DNA of 64,000 nt from Streptomyces sp. DH41 (GCF_029813785.1 NZ_JARVKY010000001.1:1-64000), one strand, 5' to 3'; positions 8,478 through 17,028 are shown, counted from the stretch's first letter. Translations and numbers: made by a program. Notes: generated by a model from the sequence alone, not told the origin.

Positions 8478-8580
8478 GGCGGCACTCGAACCACACCGTC
8501 TTGCCCGGTCCGTCGGGACGCGGCGTGACGCCCCACCGGTCGGTCACCGCCGCCACGATCACCAGCCCGCGCGCCCGCTG
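8443..8580 (-). pseudogene. Remnant of an anti-sigma-type ATPase (HATPase_c)
   Basis: The minus strand at 8443-8580 encodes RARGLVIVAAVTDRWGVTPR then PGKTVWFECRL, the C-terminal G2-box end of a Streptomyces histidine-kinase-like ATPase (RsbW/SpoIIAB type). Upstream of 8580 the homology stops abruptly and the frame runs antisense through the DUF5753 remnant, so the N-terminal two thirds of the protein is gone. It is a relic of a gene that once lay divergent to the neighbouring regulator. Confidence 0.65.
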
Positions 8581-8622
8581 TCGCCGAGAGGATCGCCGGC
8601 GGTCCGGGCAGGCAGCCCCGCA

Positions 8623-9205
8623 CAGCGGGTCCCGACCCGGGACTTCTCCGAGCGCGTGGACGCCGCGCTCGGCACGGACGGCCTGTTCTCCCGCCTGATC
8701 GGCCTGGTGCTGCGCAGCCAACTCCCCACCTGGTTCCAGCCGTACGCGGAGATGGAGGCGAAGGCGGCGTACATCTCGACGTACCAGGCGCAGTTGGTGT
8801 ACGGGCTCTTGCAGACGGAGGATTACGCGCGGGCCGTCCTCGAAGTGGAGCACCGCGACGACGTGGACGAGATGGTGGCAGCTCGGTTGAAACGTCAACG
8901 CATCCTCCAGTGCGACCAACCACCCGCGCTGTGGGTCGTCCTGGACGAGACCGCTTGCCGCAGGCCAACACGCGGGCATGATCGGCACGTTCACTCTGCT
9001 GAGGTTCGACGGCGACCCCGATCTCTTCTACATGGACGGTTACGACCGAGGGCACATGACCGCCAGTCCGGGCGTGATCAAGGAACGTTCATTCGGCTAC
9101 GCTCGACTGCAAGCCTCAGCCCTCTCCCCCGAGGACTCGGCGAGTCTGATCACCCGCGTGATGGAGGAACGCTATGCGGCCCAGCACAGCACTGAGCAAC
9201 GTTGA
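8623..9205 (+). pseudogene. Broken XRE/DUF5753 (WhiJ-type) regulator
   Basis: Two frames hold pieces of one regulator. The first (8623 to about 8960) reads QRVPTRDFSERVDAALGTDG, then FQPYAEMEAKAAYISTYQAQ and GLLQTEDYARAVL, ending WVVLDETACRRP, all typical of DUF5753. The second (about 8960-9205, another frame) resumes GQHAGMIGTFTLLRFDGDPD and ends ALSPEDSASLITRVMEERYA. Between them roughly 35-40 residues are missing and the frame changes. The N-terminal HTH is also absent except for its last residues. The 3' end still overlaps the intact DUF397 gene, as in functional loci. Confidence 0.75.
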
Positions 9206-9374
9206 GTGGCGTAAGTCCAGTTACAGCGGAAGCAACGGCGGCGAATGCGTCGAGGTCGCCGTCGGCCGCCCCGCCGGTGCCGCCGTCCCCGTGCGTGACA
9301 GCAAGAAGCCGGACGGTCCCGTCGTGACCGTGAGCGCGGGGGCGTGGAGCGCGTTCGTCGACGGTCTGCGGTAG
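9174..9374 (+). CDS. DUF397 protein
   Basis: A 66-residue intact DUF397 protein, with the family hallmarks VEWRKSSYSGSNGGECVEVA, VPVRDSKKPDGPVV and WSAFVDGL. DUF397 proteins pair with WhiJ-like XRE/DUF5753 regulators and modulate them during development or antibiotic control. Here the partner just upstream is a pseudogene, so this protein is orphaned locally and can only act with a partner encoded elsewhere. The start overlaps the end of the broken regulator by 32 bases. Confidence 0.88.
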   Translation: MRPSTALSNVEWRKSSYSGSNGGECVEVAVGRPAGAAVPVRDSKKPDGPVVTVSAGAWSAFVDGLR

Positions 9375-9388
9375 TAGCCGAACCTCTG

Positions 9389-9480
9389 CTGAAAAGCGTG
9401 AACAGAGGCACGGAAACGTCCTTGAAGCGCTCAGATGAGCACCTCAAGGACAGTTGCAGTCAAAAGTTCACGCTTTTCAG
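9389..9480. repeat. Nested, symmetric inverted-repeat element
   Basis: CTGAAAAGCGTGAAC (9389-9403) is matched perfectly by GTTCACGCTTTTCAG (9466-9480). Inside, after 14 unpaired bases on each side, GTCCTTGA (9418-9425) pairs with TCAAGGAC (9444-9451), and GCTC-AGAT-GAGC (9429-9440) caps it. A rival hairpin CCTCTG/CAGAGG (9383-9388, 9403-9408) overlaps the left arm. It lies between convergent genes. It could be a bidirectional terminator, a small palindromic element or a structured RNA. Confidence 0.75.
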
Positions 9481-9527
9481 GTAGGTAGGCCCTCCCCCGG
9501 ACCGCACCTGCTGATGGACGGTTCGGA

Positions 9528-11003
9528 TCACACCGTGAGTGTGATCGCCTCGATCCACAGGTTGTTGTCGTGGGTGCCGACATAGGTGAAGTTCAGCTGG
9601 TCCCCGGGCTTGTCGCAGGCCAGGCCGGTCCAGGTGTCGTTGTGGACGTAGGAGGTGTGGCAGATGTTGCCGCCGCCACCGTCGACGCTCACGGCGAACC
9701 CCAGCATGTGCGGGGCGTCCTCCTCGGTGCTGCCGGCGTAGGCGTCGAGGCCGTCGGTGACGTTCTGCCAGGGATCGCGGTACTGCCCCGTGCCGTCGGT
9801 CGACGCGGGGTTGTGGATGAAGGCGCCGCTGGATGTGCCCTTGGTTCCGGACGAGGCGGTGTTGACGGCCGTGATCGGCTTCCCCCCGCCTTCGGTGCCC
9901 GCTGTCTCACCGTCGCAGGCGACACCGGACCAGCCCTGGCCCGCGGTGAAGACCCGGTAGCAGATGTGCCGTCCGGTCGGGTCCTTGGCGGCCAGTTGCC
10001 GGACGGCGGTCGCCGCGGTCCTCTCCGGTGCCTCGGTCTCCTTCTCCTCGGAGCCGGCACCCCCCGCGTCGGCGTCGGCTCCCTCTCCGTCCCCGGCCGG
10101 CGCCCCGGCCTCGGCTCCGGCTCCGTCGGGCTGCTGGGTCCCGGCCGCGGCCGGGGGTGCCGGGATGTCGGCGGACGGAGCCTTCGGTGCCTCGGAGGCC
10201 GGGGAGGGAATGGGCGGCAGGTTGCTGACGCCGGCTTCCTGGAGCTGTTCGGTGGCGGCGCTGCGGACCTGGGGCTTGTAGCCGATCCACAGCATCACGC
10301 ACGTGATCGCCAGCGCCATGGAGACACTGAGACAGACCGCCAGCCAGCGCGGCAGAAAGCCCCGCTGCACATAGGTGCCCTCCACGTTCAGCGGCGTCAC
10401 ACCCGACCGCTGCACCGCCAGGGTGTAGGGCCGCTGCTCCGCCGACCCGAACCAGATGATCTGCCGCGGCTTCAGTGTCGTCTCCACGAACGCCGCACGA
10501 CCCGGTTCGATCTGCACATTGCTCGGATGGATGTCGTACGACAACTGGTCACCGTTGTCGCTGCCGCTGACCGACGCCGTCACCTTCGTGTTGCCCAGGT
10601 TGTCCACGGCCAGTCGCGGACGGCCACGGAGCCGGCCCTTCACCGTCGACGGCACCAACTCCGCCCGCACTTCCGTGAACGGGGTGATGGTGAGGTTCCC
10701 CTCCGGGACCGTCGTCGCCTCCGGGTGCGCCGTCGGTGTGATCCGCACCGCGTACGGGTTCGGCCCCGCCGTGGCGTCCGGAGTGCGCGGCGGCGCGAAC
10801 GTCAGCTCCACCGACCCGGTCGTCCCCGGGTACAACCGCAGCGACTCCGGCTCCACGGCGGTCCAGGGGGCGAGAGAGCCCACCGCCTCGAAGCGGTACT
10901 CGTCCACCACGTCACCGGTGTTGCGCAGCCGCAGCCGCACAGTCGTACTACCACCCGGGTCCACGGTCGCGGAGGCGGGCTCGAGGGAAGTCCAGAGGCT
11001 CAC
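9528..11003 (-). CDS. Single-pass membrane protein with Ig-like N-domains and C-terminal ChW-like repeats
   Basis: A 491-residue protein with a GTG start. Residues 1-110 and 112-200 look like two beta-sandwich domains (DPGGSTTVRLRLRNTGDVVDEYRF; FVETTLKPRQ). One transmembrane helix spans about 219-241. A low-complexity Ala/Gly/Glu/Pro linker (about 255-345) follows. The C-terminal 140 residues hold two Trp/Gly modules (YRVFTAGQGWSGVACDGE...AGTEGG and NDTWTGLACDKPGDQ...NLWIEAITLTV) resembling ChW repeats. Without a signal peptide the N-domains are probably cytoplasmic and the ChW-like end faces the wall. Function unknown. Confidence 0.7.
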   Translation of the reverse strand: MSLWTSLEPASATVDPGGSTTVRLRLRNTGDVVDEYRFEAVGSLAPWTAVEPESLRLYPGTTGSVELTFAPPRTPDATAGPNPYAVRITPTAHPEATTVPEGNLTITPFTEVRAELVPSTVKGRLRGRPRLAVDNLGNTKVTASVSGSDNGDQLSYDIHPSNVQIEPGRAAFVETTLKPRQIIWFGSAEQRPYTLAVQRSGVTPLNVEGTYVQRGFLPRWLAVCLSVSMALAITCVMLWIGYKPQVRSAATEQLQEAGVSNLPPIPSPASEAPKAPSADIPAPPAAAGTQQPDGAGAEAGAPAGDGEGADADAGGAGSEEKETEAPERTAATAVRQLAAKDPTGRHICYRVFTAGQGWSGVACDGETAGTEGGGKPITAVNTASSGTKGTSSGAFIHNPASTDGTGQYRDPWQNVTDGLDAYAGSTEEDAPHMLGFAVSVDGGGGNICHTSYVHNDTWTGLACDKPGDQLNFTYVGTHDNNLWIEAITLTV

Positions 11004-11142
11004 TCCCGGACGTTAAACGCGTCGATGACACCGAGTCAGCAAGCCACGGGGCACCGGGAGTGCCCGAAGAGGCGGGATCGGCTGCCCCCGCTCCCGGCGA
11101 GGGTCGAGGCCGTATCTGGTAGAGGCCCCGTCCGGGTCAGGA

Positions 11143-11799
11143 TCAGCTCCCGGACATCTCCCAGACCAGCAGTTCCGCCCGCGTCACCGCCACCGCGTCC
11201 GCCGCCACGGCGTCCGTGAGGCGCGCCGTGTCCCCCGCGCCCAGCGTCTGGCCGCTCAGCAGCACTTCGCCGCGCACGACGTGCACGTACACGTACGCAC
11301 CGTCCGGCACCGCCGTCCGCTCCCCCGCCGCCAGACGGCGTACGTGGAGCATGGCGCCCGCCTCCGGGACGGCGTACGGGGTGGAGTCGGCGATGCCGCG
11401 GACGATCTCGTAGGCGGGCTCGCCGCCGGGGTCGCGGGGAGCCAGCCACATCTGGACGAAGGTCAGGGGGACGGGGCCGTCGTTGCGCTCGACGTGGCGG
11501 ACGCCGGCCGCCGCACTCAGGCGTTGCACGTCCCCGGCGCGGACGACCGTCTCGTGACCCGCGGTGTCACGGTGGGTGAGCTCACCCTCCACCACCCACG
11601 TGACGATCTCGGTGTGACTGTGCGGGTGCTCGTCGAAGCCGGCGCCGGGGGCGAGGCGCTCCTCGTTGCAGGCGATCAGCGAACCGAAGCGAAGATTGTC
11701 GGGGTCGTAGTGGGGTCCGAAGGAGAAGGCGTGCCGCGACTCGATGCCCGCCGTCGCGTCGCCTCCCGGATAGCGCTCGTCGGCGCGCCGTACGTCCAT
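11143..11799 (-). CDS. Pirin family protein (YhhW-like)
   Basis: A 218-residue bicupin from the ATG at 11799, MDVRRADERYPGGDAT. The metal-binding cupin motif is HPHSHTEIVTWVVEGELTHRD, with a later His and Glu (VRHVERNDGP). Pirins bind Fe or another divalent metal; some relatives show quercetin dioxygenase activity and others act as redox-sensitive regulators. The role here is unknown. The gene is divergent from fasR; a longer frame upstream would run into the fasR promoter region and is rejected. Confidence 0.85.
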   Translation of the reverse strand: MDVRRADERYPGGDATAGIESRHAFSFGPHYDPDNLRFGSLIACNEERLAPGAGFDEHPHSHTEIVTWVVEGELTHRDTAGHETVVRAGDVQRLSAAAGVRHVERNDGPVPLTFVQMWLAPRDPGGEPAYEIVRGIADSTPYAVPEAGAMLHVRRLAAGERTAVPDGAYVYVHVVRGEVLLSGQTLGAGDTARLTDAVAADAVAVTRAELLVWEMSGS

Positions 11800-11906
11800 C
11801 ACACCGTCCACCGTAGTCCCGGCGGCCGGCGCTCCGGATGTGCTCCCGCCGTCGAGCTTGGCCCCGGCGACACGCCCGCCCGTCCCGATAAGGCACTCTT
11901 GTCCCC

Positions 11907-13112
11907 GTGCCCGAACCCGAAACCAGCAAGCCCGAGCCCGCGGCGCACGCCGTCCACCCGCATACCGCGACCCTGAAGCGGCTGGAGCAGTCCTCCGGAT
12001 CGCTCGCCGCGCAGGCCATCGCGCGCATGGACGAGACACTGCCGTGGTACCGGGCCATGCCACCGGAGAACCGCTCCTGGATCGGGCTGGTCGCCCAGGC
12101 GGGCATCGCGGCCTTCACCGAGTGGTTCCGGCGCCCGGACGCGCCGCAGGCCATCTCCACCGACGTCTTCGGCACCGCACCGCGCGAGCTGACCCGGGCG
12201 ATCACGCTGCGGCAGACCGTCGAGATGGTGCGGACCACGATCGAGGTCATGGAGTCCGCGATCGACGAGGTCGCCGCTCCCGGGGACGAGTCGGTGCTGC
12301 GCGAGGCGCTGCTCGTGTACGCCCGGGAGATCGCCTTCGCGACCGCCCAGGTGTACGCGCAGGCCGCCGAGGCCCGCGGCGCCTGGGACGCGCGGCTGGA
12401 GTCGCTGGTGGTGAACGCCGTGCTGAGCGGCGAGGCCGACGAGGGAGCCGTGTCCCGGGCCGCCGCTCTCGGATGGAACTCGCCCGAGCATGTGTGTGTC
12501 GTGCTCGGCACCGCCCCCGACGGTGACTCCGAGCTGACCGTGGAGGCCATCCGCCGCGCGGCCCGGCACGCCAAGCTCCAGGTGCTGACCGGGGTGCTCG
12601 GGGACCGGCTGGTAGTGATCGCCGGTGGCAGCGACAACCCGCTGGCGGTCGCCAAGTCGCTGATCGGACCGTTCGCGCAGGGCGCGGTCGTCGCCGGCCC
12701 GGTGGTGCCCGACCTCCAGGCCGCGACGAGGTCCGCGCAGGCCGCCGGTGCCGGGCTGAAGGCCTCCACGGCCTGGCAGGACGCCCCGCGCCCGGTACTG
12801 GCGGACGATCTGCTGCCGGAGCGCGCGATCGCCTCCGACCCCTCGGCCCGTGAACAGTTGGTGGAGGAGATCTACAGACCACTGCAGGAGGCCGGGGCCG
12901 CGCTGCTGGAGACGCTCAGCGTCTATCTCGAACAGGCGAGCAGTCTCGAAGGCGCCGCCCGGATGCTCTTCGTTCACCCGAACACCGTGCGCTACCGGCT
13001 CCGACGTGTGACTGACGTCACCGGATGGTCACCCTCTGATGTACGGTCTGCGTTCACACTGCGGATCGCGCTCATCCTGGGGCGTCTGGCCGATGGAGAT
13101 CCGCAACTCTAG
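11907..13112 (+). CDS. fasR: FasR, activator of the fatty-acid synthesis operon
   Basis: A 401-residue PucR-type regulator immediately upstream of fabD. The C-terminal HTH is clear (LEQASSLEGAARMLFVHPNTVRYRLRRVTDVTGWSP, about 347-382), preceded by a GGDEF-like middle domain. In S. coelicolor the protein at this place, FasR, binds upstream of fabD and activates fabD-fabH-acpP-fabF; the same location and domain layout support the name. The start is GTG at 11907. About 90 bases separate it from fabD, including a short inverted repeat that could be the operator. Confidence 0.92.
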   Translation: MPEPETSKPEPAAHAVHPHTATLKRLEQSSGSLAAQAIARMDETLPWYRAMPPENRSWIGLVAQAGIAAFTEWFRRPDAPQAISTDVFGTAPRELTRAITLRQTVEMVRTTIEVMESAIDEVAAPGDESVLREALLVYAREIAFATAQVYAQAAEARGAWDARLESLVVNAVLSGEADEGAVSRAAALGWNSPEHVCVVLGTAPDGDSELTVEAIRRAARHAKLQVLTGVLGDRLVVIAGGSDNPLAVAKSLIGPFAQGAVVAGPVVPDLQAATRSAQAAGAGLKASTAWQDAPRPVLADDLLPERAIASDPSAREQLVEEIYRPLQEAGAALLETLSVYLEQASSLEGAARMLFVHPNTVRYRLRRVTDVTGWSPSDVRSAFTLRIALILGRLADGDPQL

Positions 13113-13120
13113 CTTTTTGT

Positions 13121-13143
13121 CGAGGGTCCACAAAACCCCCTCG
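13121..13143. promoter_or_regulatory. Inverted repeat between fasR and fabD
   Basis: CGAGGG (13121-13126) and CCCTCG (13138-13143) flank an 11-base centre, just after the fasR stop and about 60 bases upstream of fabD, within an unusually AT-rich patch (CTTTTTG, CAAAAC). It is a candidate FasR site or a weak terminator. The sequence alone does not decide. Confidence 0.45.
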
Positions 13144-13201
13144 TGTTCTTCGTCCCTGTCCTCACGGGCGGTCGCGGCCGTCCTCAAGAGAGAGTGTGAG
13201 A

Positions 13202-14158
13202 GTGCTCGTACTCGTCGCTCCCGGCCAGGGCGCCCAGACGCCCGGCTTCCTGACTGACTGGCTCGCCCTTCCCGGTGCCGCGGACCGCGTCGCCGGGTGG
13301 TCCGACGCCATTGGACTCGATCTCGCCCACTTCGGCACGAAGGCCGACGCGGACGAGATCCGTGACACCTCCGTGGCCCAGCCGCTGCTCGTCGCCGCCG
13401 GACTTCTCTCCGCCGCGGCGCTCGGTACGTACTCCTTCGCCGATGACACGGTGGGTACGGAGATCGTGCCGGGCGCGGTCGCGGGTCACAGCGTCGGTGA
13501 GATCACCGCCGCCGCGTTCGCGGGGGTCCTCGACGACACCGCCGCGCTGTCCCTCGTACGCCGTCGGGGCCTGGCCATGGCCGAGGCCGCCGCGGTGACC
13601 GAGACGGGCATGTCGGCGCTGCTCGGCGGCGACCCCGAGGTGAGCGTCGCTCACCTGGAGAAGCTCGGCCTGACCGCGGCCAACGTGAACGGCGCCGGTC
13701 AGATCGTGGCGGCCGGCACCATGGAGCAGCTGGCCGCGCTGAACGAGGACAAGCCCGAGGGCGTGCGCAAGGTCGTCCCGCTGAAGGTGGCCGGCGCGTT
13801 CCACACGGAGCACATGGCGCCCGCGGTGGACAGGCTCGCCGAGGCGGCGAAGGCGCTCACGCCGGCCGACCCCAAGGTGACGTACATCTCCAACCGGGAC
13901 GGGCAGGCCGTCGCCGGCGGCGCCGAGGTGCTGGAGCGTCTGGTCGGCCAGGTCGCCAATCCGGTCCGCTGGGACCGGTGCATGGAGACGTTCAAGGAAC
14001 TCGGCGTCACCGCGCTGATCGAGATGTGCCCGGGCGGCACGCTGACCGGTCTGGCCAAGCGGGCGCTGCCGGGTGTGAAGACCCTGGCCCTGAAGACCCC
14101 CGCCGACCTCGACGCGGCCCGCGAGCTCGTGGCCGAGCACGCCGCCGAGCAGGCCTGA
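13202..14158 (+). CDS. fabD: Malonyl-CoA:ACP transacylase
   Basis: A 318-residue FabD. It moves the malonyl group from malonyl-CoA to ACP, supplying extender units for fatty-acid (and often type II polyketide) synthesis. Motifs: GQGAQ near the N-terminus (oxyanion hole), GHSVGE with nucleophile Ser97, and catalytic His201 in GAFHTEHM. The start GTG at 13202 (MLVLVAPGQG) lies seven bases after a GAGAG ribosome site; GTG at 13196 (MRVLVLV) is also in frame but too close to it. It is the first gene of the fab operon, 16 bases before fabH. Confidence 0.96.
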   Translation: MLVLVAPGQGAQTPGFLTDWLALPGAADRVAGWSDAIGLDLAHFGTKADADEIRDTSVAQPLLVAAGLLSAAALGTYSFADDTVGTEIVPGAVAGHSVGEITAAAFAGVLDDTAALSLVRRRGLAMAEAAAVTETGMSALLGGDPEVSVAHLEKLGLTAANVNGAGQIVAAGTMEQLAALNEDKPEGVRKVVPLKVAGAFHTEHMAPAVDRLAEAAKALTPADPKVTYISNRDGQAVAGGAEVLERLVGQVANPVRWDRCMETFKELGVTALIEMCPGGTLTGLAKRALPGVKTLALKTPADLDAARELVAEHAAEQA

Positions 14159-14174
14159 CAAGGAGCGCGAGAGC

Positions 14175-15206
14175 ATGTCGAAGATCAAGCCCAGCAAGGG
14201 CGCCCCGTACGCGCGCATCCTCGGCGTCGGCGGCTACCGCCCGACCCGGGTCGTGCCGAACGAGGTGATCCTCGAGACGATCGACTCGTCCGACGAGTGG
14301 ATCCGCTCGCGCTCCGGCATCGAGACGCGGCACTGGGCGGGTCCCGAGGAGACCGTCGCGGCGATGTCGATCGAGGCGTCCGGCAAGGCCATCGCGGACG
14401 CCGGCATCGACGCGTCGCAGATCGGCGCCGTGGTCGTGTCGACCGTGTCGCACTTCAGCCAGACCCCGGCCGTGGCGACGGAGATCGCGGACAAGCTGGG
14501 CACGGACAAGGCCGCCGCCTTCGACATCTCGGCGGGCTGCGCGGGCTTCGGCTACGGTCTGACGCTGGCCAAGGGCATGATCGTCGAGGGTTCGGCGGAG
14601 TACGTCCTCGTCATCGGCGTGGAGCGGCTCAGCGACCTGACCGACCTGGAGGACCGGGCCACGGCCTTCCTGTTCGGCGACGGCGCGGGCGCGGTCGTGG
14701 TCGGCCCGTCCCAGGAGCCGGCGATCGGCCCGACCGTCTGGGGTTCGGAGGGCGACAAGTCCGAGACGATCAAGCAGACGGTCCCGTGGGACCGTTTCCG
14801 GATCGGCGACGTCTCCGAGCTGCCCCTCGACTCCGAGGGCAACGTCAAGTTTCCTGCGATCACGCAGGAGGGCCAGGCGGTGTTCCGCTGGGCCGTGTTC
14901 GAGATGGCGAAGGTCGCCCAGCAGGCGCTGGACGCGGCCGGGATCAGCCCGGACGACCTGGACGTCTTCATCCCGCACCAGGCCAACGTGCGGATCATCG
15001 ACTCGATGGTGAAGACGCTGAAACTGCCGGAGCACGTCATGGTCGCCCGTGACATCCGCACCACCGGCAACACCTCGGCCGCCTCGATTCCGCTCGCGAT
15101 GGAGCGGCTTCTGGCGACCGGTGAGGCCAAGAGCGGCGACACCGCGCTCGTCATCGGCTTCGGGGCGGGTCTCGTGTACGCCGCGACGGTCGTTACCCTC
15201 CCCTAG
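14175..15206 (+). CDS. fabH: Beta-ketoacyl-ACP synthase III
   Basis: A 343-residue KAS III. It condenses an acyl-CoA primer with malonyl-ACP to start fatty-acid chains; in Streptomyces branched primers predominate. The Cys-His-Asn triad is Cys122 (DISAGCAGFGYG), His268 (IPHQANVRIID) and Asn299 (RTTGNTSAAS). AAGGAG at 14160-14165 is a good ribosome site. Second gene of the operon. Confidence 0.97.
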   Translation: MSKIKPSKGAPYARILGVGGYRPTRVVPNEVILETIDSSDEWIRSRSGIETRHWAGPEETVAAMSIEASGKAIADAGIDASQIGAVVVSTVSHFSQTPAVATEIADKLGTDKAAAFDISAGCAGFGYGLTLAKGMIVEGSAEYVLVIGVERLSDLTDLEDRATAFLFGDGAGAVVVGPSQEPAIGPTVWGSEGDKSETIKQTVPWDRFRIGDVSELPLDSEGNVKFPAITQEGQAVFRWAVFEMAKVAQQALDAAGISPDDLDVFIPHQANVRIIDSMVKTLKLPEHVMVARDIRTTGNTSAASIPLAMERLLATGEAKSGDTALVIGFGAGLVYAATVVTLP

Positions 15207-15309
15207 GCACTCCGTGCCGGATCGCGCGGTCCGGGACGGAGACCAGCACCACCTGCCGCTGACGCGGTGGGCCGCCACACCCTCTGGACAACAAAGAAGG
15301 AGCGCCATC

Positions 15310-15558
15310 ATGGCCGCCACTCAGGAAGAGATCGTCGCCGGTCTCGCCGAGATCGTGAACGAGATCGCCGGCATCCCGGTTGAGGACGTCCAGCTGGACA
15401 AGTCCTTCACCGACGACCTGGACGTCGACTCGCTGTCCATGGTCGAGGTCGTCGTCGCCGCCGAAGAGCGCTTCGACGTCAAGATCCCGGACGAGGACGT
15501 CAAGAACCTCAAGACGGTCGGCGACGCGACCGACTACATCCTCAAGCACCAGAGCTGA
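15310..15558 (+). CDS. acpP: Acyl carrier protein
   Basis: An 82-residue ACP. The phosphopantetheine attachment site is Ser41 in DVDSLSMVEVV. The acidic helix II that docks onto FAS enzymes (SMVEVVVAAEERFDVKIPDED) is typical. AAGGAG (15297-15302) precedes the ATG by seven bases, a strong site fitting the high expression needed for a stoichiometric carrier. It lies between fabH and fabF as in other Streptomyces. Confidence 0.97.
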   Translation: MAATQEEIVAGLAEIVNEIAGIPVEDVQLDKSFTDDLDVDSLSMVEVVVAAEERFDVKIPDEDVKNLKTVGDATDYILKHQS

Positions 15559-15645
15559 TCGCCCGATCACTGCCTCTGGGCTGACTGCCCCGCCACCCGG
15601 CGGTGGCGCCGTACGAATCCGTATCCCGTTGGAGAAAGAATTCCC

Positions 15646-16926
15646 GTGAGCTCGACCAATCGCACCGTGGTCGTCACCGGTATCGGCGCAACCACACCGC
15701 TGGGTGGCGACGCAGCCTCTACCTGGGAAGGCCTGGTCGCCGGCAAGTCCGGCGTCAAGCCCCTGGAGCAGGAGTGGGCCGCCGACCAGGCGGTCCGCAT
15801 CGCCGCACCGGTCGCCGTGGACCCCTCCGAGGTCATCCCTCGGCCCCAGGCCCGCCGACTGGACCGTTCGGCCCAGTTCGCGCTGATCGCGGCGCAGGAG
15901 GCCTGGAAGGACGCCGGCTTCACCGGCAAGGCCGGCGAGACGAGCGAAGGCGGCAGCGTCGACCCGCACCGGCTCGGCGCGGTCATCGCCTCCGGCATCG
16001 GTGGCGTGACGACCCTGCTCGACCAGTACGACGTGCTCAAGGAGAAGGGCGTCCGCCGCGTCTCCCCGCACACCGTCCCCATGCTGATGCCGAACGGCCC
16101 GTCCGCCAACGTGGGGCTGGCCGTGGGCGCCCGGGCGGGCGTGCACACGCCGGTCTCCGCCTGCGCGTCGGGCGCCGAGGCCATCGGCTACGCCATCGAG
16201 ATGATCCGCACCGGCCGCGCCGACATCGTCGTCGCGGGTGGCACGGAGGCGGCGATCCACCCGCTGCCCATCGCCGCGTTCGGCAACATGATGGCGATGT
16301 CCAAGAACAACGACGACCCGCAGGGTGCCTCGCGCCCCTTCGACACGGGCCGCGACGGCTTCGTCCTCGGTGAGGGCGCCGGCGTCCTCGTCCTGGAGTC
16401 CGCCGAGCACGCCGCGGCACGCGGTGCCCGTGTGTACGCGGAGGCGGTCGGCCAGGGCATCTCCGCCGACAGCCACGACATCGTGCAGCCGGAGCCGGAG
16501 GGCCGCGGCATCTCGCACGCCCTGCAGAACCTGCTGGACAACACCGACCTGAACCCGGCCGAGATCGTGCACGTCAACGCGCACGCCACCTCGACGCCGG
16601 CCGGTGACATCGCCGAGCTGAAGGCGCTGCGCAAGGTCCTCGGCGACGACGTCGACCACATGGCGGTCTCCGGCACCAAGTCGATGACCGGTCACCTCCT
16701 CGGTGGCGCGGGCGGTGTGGAGTCCGTCGCGACCGTGCTGGCCCTGTACCACCGGGTGGCGCCGCCGACCATCAACGTCGAGAACATCGACCCCGAGGCC
16801 GAGGCCGCGGCGGACATCGTCCGCGGCGAGGCCCGCAAGCTGCCCGTCGAGGGCCGCATCGCCGCGCTGAACGACTCGTTCGGCTTCGGTGGACACAATG
16901 TCGTCCTGGCGTTCCGGACGGTCTGA
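15646..16926 (+). CDS. fabF: Beta-ketoacyl-ACP synthase II
   Basis: A 426-residue KAS II that elongates acyl-ACP with malonyl-ACP. The catalytic Cys173 (SACASGAEAI), His313 (HVNAHATSTPAGD) and His350 (KSMTGHLLGGAGG, with Lys345) are present, plus the C-terminal FGFGGHN. The GTG start follows GGAGAAAG. Last gene of the fab operon, closed by the hairpin at 16947-16985. Confidence 0.97.
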   Translation: MSSTNRTVVVTGIGATTPLGGDAASTWEGLVAGKSGVKPLEQEWAADQAVRIAAPVAVDPSEVIPRPQARRLDRSAQFALIAAQEAWKDAGFTGKAGETSEGGSVDPHRLGAVIASGIGGVTTLLDQYDVLKEKGVRRVSPHTVPMLMPNGPSANVGLAVGARAGVHTPVSACASGAEAIGYAIEMIRTGRADIVVAGGTEAAIHPLPIAAFGNMMAMSKNNDDPQGASRPFDTGRDGFVLGEGAGVLVLESAEHAAARGARVYAEAVGQGISADSHDIVQPEPEGRGISHALQNLLDNTDLNPAEIVHVNAHATSTPAGDIAELKALRKVLGDDVDHMAVSGTKSMTGHLLGGAGGVESVATVLALYHRVAPPTINVENIDPEAEAAADIVRGEARKLPVEGRIAALNDSFGFGGHNVVLAFRTV

Positions 16927-16946
16927 GCGACGTCCGTACGCGTGTG

Positions 16947-16985
16947 AAGGGCCCCCACCCGGTGACTGACCGGATGGGGGCCCTT
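16947..16985 (+). terminator. Strong terminator of the fab operon
   Basis: The 16-base arms 16947-16962 (AAGGGCCCCCACCCGG) and 16970-16985 (CCGGATGGGGGCCCTT) pair with a single mismatch around TGACTGA. It starts 20 bases after the fabF stop and may also serve the convergent DUF3145 gene. Confidence 0.9.
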
Positions 16986-17028
16986 ACCTATGGCAGGTGG
17001 CAGGTGGCAGGTGACGGGTGACGGCGTT

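Noticed and set aside
8443..8994. A 183-codon minus-strand frame taken as a complete gene
   Set aside because: Only the last 46 or so codons resemble an anti-sigma ATPase; the rest is the antisense of the DUF5753 remnant.
11800..12063. Longer start for the pirin gene
   Set aside because: The extra residues are low-quality sequence overlapping the divergent fasR coding region; the family begins at MDVRRADERY.
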